Notes: generated by a model from the sequence alone, not told the origin. Shown: positions 45,280-56,450, numbered from the stretch's first letter. The stretch: DNA of 64,000 nucleotides from Crossaster papposus (GCA_037893245.1 JBAIAA010000787.1:62001-126000); one strand, 5' to 3'. Numbers and translations: made by a program.

Positions 45280-45760
45280 TCGACCTGTGACAAAAAATGG
45301 CGGCCATTTTCAAAATGGCCGCCGGCGGCCATTTTGAAAAACATAACAATCCATATATCTGGCCCCAAGTAAGTTAAAATGACAAAAACGGTGTCCTTTT
45401 CACATAATATTTGCATGACTAATCCAATGGAATGCATATTGAACCATTTTGAGATTCCCAGGGTACCCAAATCCAAGATGGCTGCCATCCGCCATTTTGA
45501 AAAACATACAAATCCACATATCTCGCCCCAAATAAGTTAAAATGACAAAAAAGGTGTCCTTTTCACATAATATTTGCATGACTAATCCAATGGAATGCAT
45601 ATTGAACCATTGTGGGATTCCCAGGGTACCCAAATCCAAGATGGCTGCCATCCTCCATTTTGAAAAACATAAAAATCCATATATCTGGCCCCAAATAATT
45701 TAAAATTACAAATAAGGTGTCCATTTCACATAACATTTGCATGACTAATCCAATGGAATG
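45280..45760. repeat. 163-bp tandem repeats, left arm (three copies)
   Basis: Period 163: landmarks AATCCAATGGAATGCATATT and CCAAGATGGCTGCCATCC recur at 45420, 45583 and (partly) 45747. Frames inside stay open across units (MAAILDLGTLG), an artefact. Each unit contains AAGATGGCTGCC next to CGCCATTTTGAAAAACAT. Confidence 0.88.
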
Positions 45761-45762
45761 GC

Positions 45763-47631
45763 TCATTCAGAGCACTGCCCACCGCATTGACAAAGAGCTG
45801 TACACCAAAGAGCTGCCTTCTGGCATTTGCAGCGTCCTCTGCAGCCGGTCTTGCAGCCAAATCGCAAGAGTTTCCTGCAAACGTCTGATGCTTCTAGTAG
45901 GTTCGTCCAGGTTATACTCCATCCACTATCAGGTTTCTTGTTCCAGCCCCATTCACTTGGTGACGGAAACCGTGGAGCAGGGGTCATCATTTGGGCCCAA
46001 CAGTGACCAGCTTGGTAGGCAGCTCTCTTCGTGTGTTGGATGAGTGCAGCCTGTGTAGGAGGCAGACCATCAATAGCTCTGCCTTTCTTGCTGAACAGCT
46101 GTTTCCTCGCCTGATTCACACCCTCCTCTGTGCTGGTTCGATCGTATAGCAGCACCACGAATCGCTCCAGGGGTTTCATCCACTCGTCAATGGCACATGG
46201 GTCTGGCATGGCACCCAAGGCAGAGAATGCGGGTGTGACGTCTCCATAGGCGGTCCAGGTGCCCCATGCAGTCTTCTTGCCCCTGCCGCCAAAACAGGAC
46301 ACTGTGTCACAACCTGTGAAGGCGTGGAACATCGGCAAGGCCACACATCGGTCAGGACCAAGAACTTTGGCGATCTCATGAGCAGCGATGAACCTGAAGC
46401 TCTTCCCAACTCCAAAGGCAATCCACAGTTCAGAGATGTTGAGGCGATTGGCTGATGCTATGGCCAGGACTACCACGTCTGTATCAACTGTGCGTATTGA
46501 TACTTTGCTGTATCCCTGTTGTACGGCATCCTGTAGGTGCAGGAAGATTCGCGTGTCAGCCTCCTCATGTGTGCATGGCGCTAAAGCTGACACGTCCTGT
46601 CGATTAGAGCAAATAACTCCAGTGCCTTGTGTGGTGATGATATGTTTGTTGGTGTCAATGTCTGCTATGTTAGAGGCCAAGAAGGAGAACAGCTCCGTCT
46701 TGTTGTCGTCAAGGCGGAGAAACTCTTGCCAATTTCCAGGAACTGCACTTGTTGGTTCGACTCGTCTCCTAACTCCCTTTCCTCTCTTGCTGCGAGTGTC
46801 CGCCTTCAAGCTGTCTGCCATGTACAGATCCCACACAATGTCTAGTCTGTCGACATGCTGCAGCTGGGATGTGACATACGGCACGAAGACATCAGTGGCA
46901 TAACCTTGGAATGTCTTTGCAGTCCCTGATCGCAGCATGTTGATGATGGCAGCACCATCCAAGATGCTGACTTCTACTCGGGGGGTGGAGAGATCATCTA
47001 TCACCGGAACAAGGTTTTCCAGGCAGGGCATCAAGTCAGACTTGGTTCCAGTTCTCAGGCCACCCATCTGAGACAGAGATGGTGGACATGCCTGGTTTTC
47101 GTGCTGGAAGAACTCGTCCAAATCACCATGGCGTATCTAGGAGGCAATGTACAGCCTGAAGAAGAGCGAACAGTCGTTCTTCAGGGATGACATCTGTAGC
47201 TGTTTCCTTGACTTCTCTCTGACTGGTGGGCGGCTGAATAGATGGAGGTTGTTCCGCTTGATGGGATCTGTGATAGGCACTGTCTGGTTCACAAGCCTCT
47301 CTTCAACATATGTCTCATACTTCTCGAGCCCAAGTTTCTCCATCTGCCGTACCGTGTCTGCCACTGCTGTGTCCATAACATCTCTGCTGTTCAGGACAAG
47401 GAGATCATTGCTGCTTTCAGTGAATGGGTTCCCCATCTCTTCCATTACTCGGCTTAGTGATCGCACATCTTGTGCAAATGCCATTTGTGCATGTCTCTTC
47501 TGTTCGTGGTGACGTACATCTGTGTTTTGTCTCTTCTCGGTTGATCCCTCGAATTCCTGAATTAAACGAGCCATCTCGGGACCAGATACCATCCAGCGAC
47601 GAAGAGCGGCGGGGTTCTCCGTCAGGCCCAC
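45763..47631 (-). pseudogene. FEN1/XPG-like PIN nuclease with C-terminal cysteine domain, copy 1 (one nonsense codon)
   Basis: A single frame of about 620 codons runs from 47631 to 45763, broken only by a TAG at about 47136 where copy 2 has CAG. After the stop a 452-residue open part begins at 47121. Numbered from there, acidic motifs fall in FEN1/XPG order: D55 in SILDGAAI, D97 in IVWDLY followed by a Lys/Arg-rich stretch, E186/E187/D189 in HEEAD, D213/D215 in RTVDTDVVVL, and D272 in FTGCDT followed by GGRGKKTAW, which resembles the helix-hairpin segment. The end (about 420-452) is CX3CX3CXCX6CX3CXCX3C, similar to CXC/tesmin-type DNA-binding clusters. The N-terminal 160 residues are helical and unassigned. 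Nuclease identity is inference from the motif layout. Related uncharacterised proteins are, to my knowledge, common in marine invertebrates. Confidence 0.65.
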
Positions 47632-47745
47632 AGCCCCACCGTCTCCCTTTACAGAAGCATTGTTCTGCTCATGGGCCTGGTCAATAGCAACAGCAGAGAA
47701 TGCACGTCTGGACTTCTTGACATGCTGAGTTTATGAAGGGGAACT

Positions 47746-49465
47746 TTGTTGTCAAGAAGTCCAGACGTGCATTCTCTGCTGTTGCTATTGACTAGGCCCA
47801 TGAGCAGAACAATATGCTTCTGTAAAGATGGACGGTGGGGCTGTGGGCCTGACGGAGAACGGAGAATGGTTTCTGGTCCCGAGATGGCTCGTTTAATTCA
47901 GGAATTCGAGGGATCAACCGAGAAGAGACAATACACAGATGTACGTCACCACGAACAGAAGAGACAAGCACAAATGGCATTTGCACAAGATGTGCGATCA
48001 CTGAGCCGAGTAATGGAAGAGATGGGGAACCCGTTCACTGAAAGCAGCAGTGATCTCCTTGTCCTGAACAGCAGAGATGTTATGGACACAGCAGTGGCAG
48101 ACACGGTACGGCAGATGGAGAAACTTGGGCTCGAGAAGTATGAGACATATGTTGAAGAGAGGCTTGTGAACCAGACAGTGCCTATCACAGATCTCATCAA
48201 GCGGAACAACCTCCATCTATTCAGCCGCCCACCAGTCAGAGAGAAGTCAAGGAAACAGCTACAGATGTCGTCCCTGAAGAACGACTGTTCGCTCTTCTCC
48301 AGGCTGTACATTGCCTCCCAGATACGCCATGGTGATTTGGACGAGTTCTTCCAGCCCGAAAACCAGGCATGTCCACCATCTCTGTCTCAGATGGGTGGCC
48401 TGAGAACTGGAACCAAGTCTGACTTGATGCCCTGCCTGGAAAACCTTGTTCCGGTGAAAGATGATCTCTCCACCCCCCGAGTAGAAGTCAGCATCTTGGA
48501 TGGTGCTGCCATCATCAACATGCTGCGACCAGAGACTGCTGTTCTCCTTCTTGGCCTCTAACATAGCAGACATTGACACCAACAAACATATCATCACCAC
48601 ACAAGGCACTAGAGTTATTTGCTCTAATCGTCAGGACGTGTCAGCTTTAGCGCCATGCACACATGAGGAGGCTGACACGCGTATCTTCCTGCACCTACAG
48701 GATGCCGTACAACAGGGCAGCAAAGTATCAATACGCACAGTTGATACAGACGTGGTAGTCCTGGCCATAGCATCAGCCAATCGCCTCAACAACTCTGAAC
48801 TGTGGATTGCCTTTGGAGTTGGGAAGAGCTTCAGGTTCATCGCTGCTCATGAGATCGCCAAAGTTCTTGGTCCTGACCGATGTGTGGCCTTGCCGATGTT
48901 CCACGCCTTCACAGGTTGTGACACAGTGTCCTGTTTTGGCGGCAGGGGCAAGAAGACTGCATGGGGCACCTGGACCGCCTATGGAGACGTCACACCCGCA
49001 TTCTCTGCCTTGAGTGCCATGCCAGACCCATGTGCCATTGACGAGTGGATGAAACCCCTGGAGCGATTCGTGGTGCTGCTATACGATCAAACCAGCACAG
49101 AGGAGGGTGTGAATCAGGCGAGGAAACAGCTGTTCAGCAAGAAAGGCAGAGCTATTGATGGTCTGCCTCCTACACAGGCTGCACTCATACAACACACGAA
49201 GAGAGCTGCCTACCAGGCTGGTTACTGTTGGGCCCAAATGATGACCCCTGCTCCACGGTTTCCGTCACCAAGTGAATGGGGCTGGAACAAGAAACCTGAT
49301 AGTGGATGGAGTATAACCTGGACGAACCTACCAGAAGCATCAGACGTTTGCAGGGAACTCTTGCAATGTGGCTGCAAGACCGGCTGCAGAGAACGCTGCA
49401 AATGCCAGAAGGCAGCTCTTCGGTGTACAGCTCTTTGTCAGTGCGGTGGACAGTGCTCTGAGTGA
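47746..49465 (+). pseudogene. FEN1/XPG-like PIN nuclease, copy 2 (internal deletion)
   Basis: This is the inverted duplicate of copy 1. The N-terminal half (to 48561) is open and reads through the position where copy 1 has a stop. Around 48527-48540 about 240 bases present in copy 1 are missing: the segment from just after NML to before SFLASN, which includes the second Asp motif and the basic stretch. The frame then changes. The remainder (to 49465) keeps HEEADTR, TVDTDVVVL, TGCDTVS and the C-terminal cysteine cluster. The two copies differ by scattered substitutions, so they carry different disabling lesions. Confidence 0.65.
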
Positions 49466-49474
49466 GCCATTCCA

Positions 49475-49935
49475 TTGAATTTATAGTCATGCAAATGTTA
49501 TGTGAAATGAACACCTTATTTGTAATTTTAACTTATTTGGGGCCAGATATATGGATTTTTATGTTTTTCAAAATGGCGGATGGCAGCCATCTTGGATTTG
49601 GGTACCCTGGGAATCCCAAAATGGTTCAATATGCATTCCATTGGATTAGTCATGCAAATATTATGTGAAAAAAAACACTTTTTTTGTCATTTTAACTTAT
49701 TTGGGGCGAGATATGTGGATTTGTATGTTTTTCAAAATGGCGGATGGCAGCCATCTTGGATTTGGGTACCCTGGGAATCCCAAAATGGTTCAATATGCAT
49801 TCCATTGGATTAGTCATGCAAATATTATGTGAAAAGGACACCTTTTTTGTCATTTTAACTTATTTGGGGCGAGATATCTGGATTTGTATGTTTTTCAAAA
49901 TGGCGGATGGCAGCCATTTTGAAAATGGCCGCCAT
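49475..49935. repeat. 163-bp tandem repeats, right arm (three copies)
   Basis: The inverted counterpart of the left-arm array, with the unit GCAGCCATCTTGGATTTGGG recurring at about 49583, 49747 and (diverged) 49911. Array sizes are equal in both arms, so the array predates the inverted duplication or has been kept homogeneous with it. Confidence 0.88.
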
Positions 49936-50127
49936 TTTTTTGTCACAGGTCGAATCTGAGATGGCCCTACATCTAAAAATGATCACAAGGGTTTAGTCTA
50001 CCTGCATGCAAAATTTCATGCTTGTTTCACCAAACCCACAATTCGTCCAACTATTTCACCTATCTGCAGTACTATAGCAGTGAATTCCAAATAATTGTAC
50101 ATTTTGCTTTTTATGTTTCTTTCTTAG

Positions 50128-50188
50128 TCAAAGTCGGTCATTCTCATTTGAAACTGCCACATCAGAAATTCCTGCACCCCTGTTACAG
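50128..50188 (+). other. Putative 61-bp internal exon, copy 2
   Basis: The acceptor TTTCTTTCTTAG ends at 50127 and the donor CAG|GTATGT follows 50188. It is similar to copy 1 at 44748 (HSHLKLPHQKFLHP in one frame) but one base shorter, so the two copies would put downstream exons in different frames. Mutually exclusive use is possible but speculative. Confidence 0.4.
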
Positions 50189-50420
50189 GTATGTGTCATG
50201 TATAGGAATCTGACAGTCAACATTGCATTTTTACCTACAAGAGGATTTTTCAACATTCTCCACGCATTCACCAAAACCCCATTTTTTTCAGCTTTCCCTC
50301 TTTCACCTATTTTGTTTCCAATCACAAGTCCACCTTTTTCAGTGCATCTCAACCTACCTATACCGTTTCCCTATAGAATCTTTACCTACCTATCCGTATT
50401 TTTCTTGACTCTTTGGACAG

Positions 50421-50690
50421 CACTACCAGACGCCACTTTTACCGATGAAGACAACGTTCCAACCCCCCCCCCCCCCCCCCCCCCCCACTACCAAACCTGA
50501 GGATGACATCTCTGCTGCTTCACAACTAGCCATTATCGAGGAATTTCCCAACCTTACACTTACCAGCCTTTTACATTCTCTTTCTGGATTGATTCAGCCT
50601 TTCAAATCAAATCTACACACAGTACATTACCGTTCTCCAGTATTAACCACACATACCACAAGGTTTTATTTTAAGTACATGTACTCTTAA
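50421..50690 (+). other. Possible coding exon after a pyrimidine-rich acceptor
   Basis: TTCTTGACTCTTTGGACAG precedes an open stretch reading ALPDATFTDEDNVPT, then a poly-C tract (50463-50486), then TKPEDDISAASQLAIIEEFP in a neighbouring frame. The acidic, Ser/Thr-rich composition is coding-like. The frame change across the poly-C tract could be a real indel or a sequencing error in the homopolymer. No family was recognised. Confidence 0.3.
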
Positions 50691-50699
50691 TTTCACACT

Positions 50700-51799
50700 A
50701 TTTTATTTTTATACTATTATTTTTGGTTCTCTTTATTACCTTTTTAGTACTCCAATTTTAATACTAGGTACATACTACGTGTATAAAACTCATAGACAGC
50801 ATAAATGCATCCTCTCATGGGATCTCACTGGTTTTTATTAAGGTACTCCATATGTGTGTATAAACTAATCATTTTCAATAGCTATCATGTAACACAGAGC
50901 CGTATTGTATAAATTTACTATTTATTTGGGGTTTATTTGCAATTTGTTTGGATGAATGAGGTTCCAGTAAATTTTAAACAAAATTGAAAATGTTTGGGTC
51001 AGGAGCCCAAAAATAGGGTCGGTCGGGAATGAGAACCACATAAAAAGGGCCGTCCTAATAAACCCACCCTGCGAGAGCTGAATAATTTTCCAAAGGCCTA
51101 TTCGATTTTATATCTAAATGATTTAACAACAAAGGACATAATGATCCTATAAAATTCCTATAAAATTGTCAATACCTTTCTAACCTAATTTGGTATTACA
51201 ATTTAATTACTAAAATCTGGAAAGTCATGCATGGTCGTGGTTAGTCATAACATTTATGCAACTCTTTTTATTTCCCATTTTGTAATAAAGGTCGTTTCAC
51301 AACATTTAATTTTAAATTGTCCCAGTTGTATCCTTTCCTTAGCTGTTATGAATACTGGTATTATTTTGTACCCGATAGCAGGCTATTCAATTTCAGATCC
51401 CATTTACAACTGCGTCGTCGGGGAACTACATATTTTCGCCATTTTCCAACTATATATTTTACAATAGGCCTAATGCATTCGCGAGTAGTAACATTTTTTT
51501 TCACTAAAGGTTTTTTTTTCGGCATCTATTGAAATATTATTGGTGTACATCCCGGAGGCTGCCTGTCGACATGGCTGCCTGTCCGGTCGGCATGACTTTG
51601 CACTGTATGCAGTGGCCCATGATCTATTTAAGGAAAATAGCAAGGTTTTTATTTGAGCAAGTAATACTTTTAATTGAAAACTTTCTGATTTAATGATGTA
51701 TAACTGAACTATTTGAAACATGAAACAAACCTTTACCACACATTTGAAAAGCATCATGGAATGACAAACAAGCAAGTTTATACACACACACCTAGCTGT
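50700..51799. other. Non-coding DNA, nothing recognised
   Basis: AT-rich sequence without coding blocks or terminal repeats that I can identify. It ends at the Helitron 3' fragment. Confidence 0.35.
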
Positions 51800-51932
51800 T
51801 AGTCTACTCCCTAAGTTTCGAGGTTTGTTTGTCATACAATCCATTATGTTTTTAGGACGTCAACAAGGTGTATCTATAAGTTACAATTCCACCCAGCTAG
51901 CGGGTGCCGCGCGAAGCGCGGCATCCCGCTAG
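51800..51932 (+). mobile_element. Solo 3' end of the arrayed Helitron family
   Basis: TCGAGGTTTGTTTGTCATAC through CTAGCGGG-hairpin-CCCGCTAG (ends 51932) matches the last about 130 bp of the array units, with compensating changes in the outer stem (CTAGCAGG to CTAGCGGG paired with CCCGCTAG). A 5'-truncated copy 11.4 kb downstream of the array. Confidence 0.85.
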
Positions 51933-52084
51933 TAGAGAAAATTCCTTTCTCTATGCCCTAACCCCTAACCCTAGTCAGATCCCAGACAACTCTAACATCA
52001 TCGATGACGTCAACAACATCTGTGTTCTGATTGGCTAATAAATGTACACTATATGTACCAACCTACCTGCAGATAAAATTATCG

Positions 52085-52265
52085 CGCCCCGCCCGCATGA
52101 CTGCAAGGAGGCGACCATTTTTTTAAATAAGGCGCACTAGCCTAATTCAAGCCCCATTCATACTAGTGTAAAATCAACAACGTTCGGGCCCAAGTGTCAT
52201 GCAAACCGACATATCACTGGGGTTTCTCAACCAACAATCAGATTATTGTTTTGGCCTTTATCTTT
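52085..52265. repeat. Direct repeat, copy 1 (about 180 bp)
   Basis: Begins CATGACTGCAAGGAGGCGAC and ends TTGGCCTTTATCTT. It is repeated in the same orientation at 52850-53027 with about 90% identity. The two copies bracket copy B of the dispersed repeat family. Confidence 0.8.
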
Positions 52266-52374
52266 TCATTTCGTTTCAATTTTTAGTAGGTTAAGCCAAT
52301 GACATGTTTTAATATTCACACCATAAGAAAATCACCTCCCGTAAAAAGTTATACTTCCCCAGCCTGCACGCAGG

Positions 52375-52855
52375 CATTTTACAAATGGCTAACTCCTGAC
52401 AATTGGTCAATTTTCGCAAACAAATCTTTTTGTTGTTGACAATTTCATATAAAACGCAAGGCTAACTCCTTACAAGTATTTAATTTTAAGTAAATAACAC
52501 ATACATTGCCACCCTACTTCTGAGCGTCACGAGGCAACGCTGTCTGTCTGATTTTCCCTTGTTTCCTATGAGCGCGTATTTTGTGCAGTGCACCCCTATG
52601 GGTGCACTAGCCTCATTCAATTAAGCCCTATTGAAACCAGTGTAAAAATCCAATCTCGAAATAGGGCACTTCCAATCCAAGAGTGTAACAAGTCACCAAG
52701 GAGGATACCGTTTTTTGAACATTTAGTCGGCCGTAGAGCTAGGAGCACAGGCTGACTTAACCATCAAAGATCGCATCCCGAAATTGTCTCCCGAAGCTTG
52801 TTCAGCTACGACTAACGTAAACAACATAAACCATTTATAAATCCCCGCCCCGCCC
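52375..52855. repeat. Dispersed repeat family, copy B
   Basis: Direct-orientation copy of 27440-27900, including GAGCGCGTATTTTGTGCAGT and GTCGGCCGTAGAGCTAGGAG, with about 93-95% identity by eye. It is flanked by a direct repeat pair. Confidence 0.8.
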
Positions 52856-53027
52856 ACATGACTGCAAGGAGGCGACCATTTAAAAAAAAATAAGGCGCAC
52901 TAGCCTAATCAAGCCCCATTCAAACCAGTGTAAAATCAACGAAGTTCGGGCCTAAGTGTCATGCAAACCGACATATCACTGGGGTTTCTCAAACAACAAT
53001 CAGATTATTGTCTTGGCCTTTATCTTC
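52850..53027. repeat. Direct repeat, copy 2 (about 180 bp)
   Basis: Partner of 52085-52265. It stops at TTATCTTCTATAT where the TIR element at 53033 begins. Confidence 0.8.
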
Positions 53028-53749
53028 TATATTGAGGTGGATTAAGGACAAAAAACACGAAGATCGTGACACGGTGGACAAAAGCACCAATTTTTTTTTA
53101 AAGACTCCTATGGGTATGTAGATTAATAAAATCCCATGCTCCAAAAAATTGCAATGACCTTGACCTAATTATGACGTAATATATTCAAAATGGCCGCCAT
53201 TTCCTTAAAACGGCATGTTTTTAGTTATGTAATGCCGAGGCAAGTGATTTTAGTAGCGAATTATATGTATCAAAGGCCAAGGAATCGCATGGCAACGTTT
53301 GTGTTGCGCTGAAACAAACAGTTTCATCATTTTTGTATTAAATTTGTCTATATTAGCATAATGGTATAAAATACATCATCATCATGTTTTTGTGTTTATT
53401 GGGAAGCAGCGTAATCATACATGTCACTCAAGGTTTTTTAATTTTTAGAGCGATTCTCAGTCACCTGGGAAGGACATTAACGTGAAGGACGTGTAATACT
53501 GGGTTTTGTGGAATTTTCTTTCTTTTTCTGTGAGGCTATTAGGTTTTTAAATTCTAATGGAGTGCTTTTGCAAGAAGGTATAGCACAGAGAAACCGGTTT
53601 ATGCAGGCATACTTCAAGGAATGATCAGTTAATTTTTTTTTTTTTTTTGGATCAATTACAGAGTTATCTGCAGTGAATCAGAACTCATTCTATGTGGGAA
53701 GGAGAGGGTGTTTTTTGGGAGTTGTCACAAGTCAGAACTTTTTCTCATC

Positions 53750-54400
53750 GTTTTCGTTATTTGTTTTGGAGATGCTGAAGCAGTTCTGCTGCGTAAGGTA
53801 TCATTGGATTTTAGGTAGTGGCTGGTCTACAGAGATAAATCTGCATGATTTATTGTGTGCTGGTATGCCAGCAGTGTGGTTGCGTAACTATCCCGCCCAG
53901 AGCGTAATTCCTAATTTAAGTTTTTTTTCCAGTGATATACGCTTCATGGGAGGTCAGTTCAGGCCACTTTTTTTCTGCGAGATTGCAGTCTGTAGGAATG
54001 GGGGGGAGGGGGGGGGGGGAGGGGGTGTTTCGTGTACAAGTTTCAACAGAACCCCTCCGTGCTTTTTGTTATTTTTTTGAGACGCGGAAGAGGTTCTGCT
54101 GACAAGTATCATATGGATTGTATTTGTGACTGTTCTGCCGAAGATAAATCTGTAATTGTACGTTAACTAGTGGGTATGCTAGAAAGTGGCTGTTTGACTG
54201 GTCTATCCAGAGCGTGATTTTTAACTCTTTTTTTCCTTTTTTTCCCGTAAGACACGCATCTGGGGGTCAGTTTTAGCCACCTTATCTCTGCTAGATGACA
54301 GTCCGTGGTTGGAGTTCGTGGACGGGCAAATACATCAAACGTCTGCAGGCCAATTGGGTTAGACATTCCCTAAAAGCGGGAGTTTCAAACCCTGTCTCTG
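53750..54400. repeat. Degenerate tandem repeat, about 320-bp unit
   Basis: A segment containing TCTGCTG..AAGTATCAT..GGAT, CAGAGCGTAATTCCTAATTT and GGTCAGTTCAGGCCAC near 53770-54000 recurs diverged at about 54085-54305, and perhaps partly again to 54470. It lies 3' of the Penelope-like fragment (minus-strand sense), so it may be that element's untranslated tail. Confidence 0.55.
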
Positions 54401-54639
54401 GTTTTGGCGACGCGATGACTGGTTTGTGTATTGCCACAGTGGTCCCTTTGATTTGATTTTTACCGGTGATAATATGCCGTCCCCTCTTTTTTCTCCTTTT
54501 TTGGAAGGGGAGCAGGGCATATTTTCTGTGCTATATCATGCACGTCATCAGCCACCTTCTTATAGTTCATTTTACTTTCCTTGTTTTTATTTGTGTGTCG
54601 GTTTATTACATGGAGGAATAAGAAGGATTATGACGCGTG

Positions 54640-54681
54640 GCAAGGACAAGGGGGGGTGGGGGGGGGGGTTGATGGGGGGGG

Positions 54682-54720
<39 letters not shown>

Positions 54721-54740
54721 GATGGGGGGGGGGGGGGGGT
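54640..54740. repeat. Long poly-G tract region
   Basis: G runs of 8 to over 40 bases are broken by TTGATG and a single A. Similar, shorter runs occur near 471, 1551, 1689, 2180, 23626, 50463, 54001 and 60349. These could form G-quadruplexes and are also common sites of assembly error. Confidence 0.85.
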
Positions 54741-54758
54741 TGACTTATTTATTTTGTT

Positions 54759-55407
54759 TTAGTCTTGAGATCCATTTCTTTGATCATTGTTTTGTTCTTT
54801 CAATAGTTCCAATAGAATTTGCAGATTCTCCTCATCAAGATTTTGTTCCTCCTGGTTGGATTGTGGAGACGCTTTAGTCCTAGATCGAACAAGTTCATCT
54901 TTTATGTTTTTGTGCCGTTTGTATGCCAGGATGGGTTGGGTATCAAATAGCCTATTCAGATATTCGTTTTCGCTAATCAAGGGCCAGTGTTTGAGGATAG
55001 CCCGTTTCAGGGCTGGGTGCGCGACATGTGGGTAGTATGGTAGGACGAACACCAGTGGGATATTGTTTTTGGTTTTTTCACGCTTAGGGTCCGCGGGAGT
55101 CTTTCCCCTTTGTGTATCCGCGCTTTTGAAGTTTGTCTTTAAAGAATTCAACCCTCTCCTCAAAGTCTTTTGAATGGGTACATATACGTTTGTATCTGGT
55201 CACTTCGCCCTTGATTAATCCGCCAAATACCGACTTAGGGTGTGCTGAATCTCGAGCTAGGTACTGAAATGTATCAGTTTTGTTGGTAGCGACTCGAGTA
55301 TCCAATATCCCTTCATGTATGAATCGTTCGCCTTTGTAGATAATAAGGTCGAGAAAATTGACTTGGAGGTGCGAGATCTGCACCGGCACCGATCTTTGCA
55401 GTTGCAA
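54759..55407 (-). pseudogene. Penelope-like element reverse transcriptase, C-terminal fragment
   Basis: Two overlapping frames (55407-55084 and 55163-54759) match the region after the polymerase site of Penelope-like reverse transcriptases. Visible motifs are FLDLIIYKGERF, ILDTRVATNKTDTFQYLA, HPKSVFGGLIKGEVTRYKRI, IPLVFVLPYYP and AYKRHKNIKDELVRSR. It ends in an acidic tail (ILLELLKEQ). It is 5'-truncated at 55407 and frameshifted near 55090-55160. No GIY-YIG endonuclease follows. It parallels the C-terminus of the larger copy at 57465-59484 but is clearly diverged from it. Confidence 0.78.
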
Positions 55408-56450
55408 CTGTCAAAAATAATCAGTTTGGGCATTGATAATTAATTCAGTCATCTGAAACGATACAGTAATTACGAAAGCTCTAAAATAATTGGAAGATGT
55501 GATGCTTGCTTCATCAAAACATTAATCTAAAATGTTTTAATACCAGAAATTGAGACTGTTCCTTATTGAACATTAACAAACTTTAAAATCAAAACGGACT
55601 TTAAAGGGGCAGGATTACTATGAGTTTAACAATAATTGAAGGAAGTATGTCCTAACTTGCCAAACAACATGTACATATCTTTGCAGTTCACTGGGTATAA
55701 ACGCTTTAGACTTAAACAGTTGTGACGTCAAACAAATGGACCAGCATTGATTGACTTGGGTACAGGTTTCCCGAGAACGCCAATGTTTTGAGCGACGATC
55801 CCGCTCCTTTAAGTAGGTGGTTAATAGTAATAAACTGGAAAAAAACCTAATAACTGTAACTGTAAGATGCAGTTAAATAAATGGTAACACACTATAATCC
55901 CTCGTCTACACAAACCAACTGTTATATGCGCTATTCAATATAATAAATATCCTGTCATAACCTATATCCGGTCAGAATCATTGTGTTTCATTGTGTTAAT
56001 GTGTTATTGTTTTGGTTGATAGTTATTGTTTATTATATCATTATGACATCATGGTATCTTGTAGATCAGTGCCACGGTAATTATACTGTTACCATTTTGA
56101 ACACACAAAAAATAGCATTTTGGTGAAAAAACGGCAATAAAATCAGTTTTTTTCAAATGTTGTGTTATTTGTGTAGTATTGACGATGATGACGTCATATT
56201 TACATCAATATACATGTAGTCACCATAAAGGATATTAATTTTTTACAAACTAATACCACCCTCATTGAATTCCTTGACCTCAGAAACATAATTTTGGCAT
56301 GTAGAAATCCCACCATGGCATTTGCGTTTGCTTTATTACATAACAAGAGGTTATGACGTCATAATGACGTAATTCAAGGTTAACAATTCTCAGATTTTTT
56401 GGAGCATGACTTTTTTGAAATCTATGGGTCAAACTGATACTTTGGTGAAA
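55408..56450. other. Non-coding interior of the 53033-56500 element
   Basis: No coding block is visible. AT-rich DNA including ATGACGTCATATTT-type words near 56190 and TGACGTCATAATGACGTAAT near 56350. Confidence 0.35.

Larger units (their letters stand above)
45159..50077. mobile_element. 4.9-kb palindromic element carrying two inverted copies of a FEN1/XPG-like nuclease gene
   Basis: The two arms (about 45165-47722 and 47750-50075) are inverted copies at high identity, separated by a 27-bp spacer. From outside in, each arm has a TIR near CTGCAGATAGGTGAAA, a leader ending TTTAGTCTACCTGCATGCA (right-arm reading), three 163-bp tandem repeats, then the nuclease gene read outward from the centre. 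CAGTGAATT occurs at both borders (45150-45158 and 50078-50086). A related uninterrupted segment at about 44656-44815 is a paralogous empty site, which supports insertion. The border words overlap a natural repeat, so the duplication length is uncertain. Superfamily is unassigned. Confidence 0.78.

Noticed and set aside
45237-45766. MAAILDLGTLG-type proteins in the 163-bp repeats (also 49462-49959)
   Set aside because: They are generated by tandem repeats of non-coding DNA; each reading frame overlaps the next repeat and there is no start or stop conservation.
46388-48609. Antisense open frames over the nuclease gene (for example 171 codons at 46388-46903)
   Set aside because: They are shadows of the real frame on the opposite strand; only the outward frames carry coherent conserved motifs.
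54426-54877. Glycine-rich frames over the poly-G region
   Set aside because: Homopolymer translation without any conserved segment.
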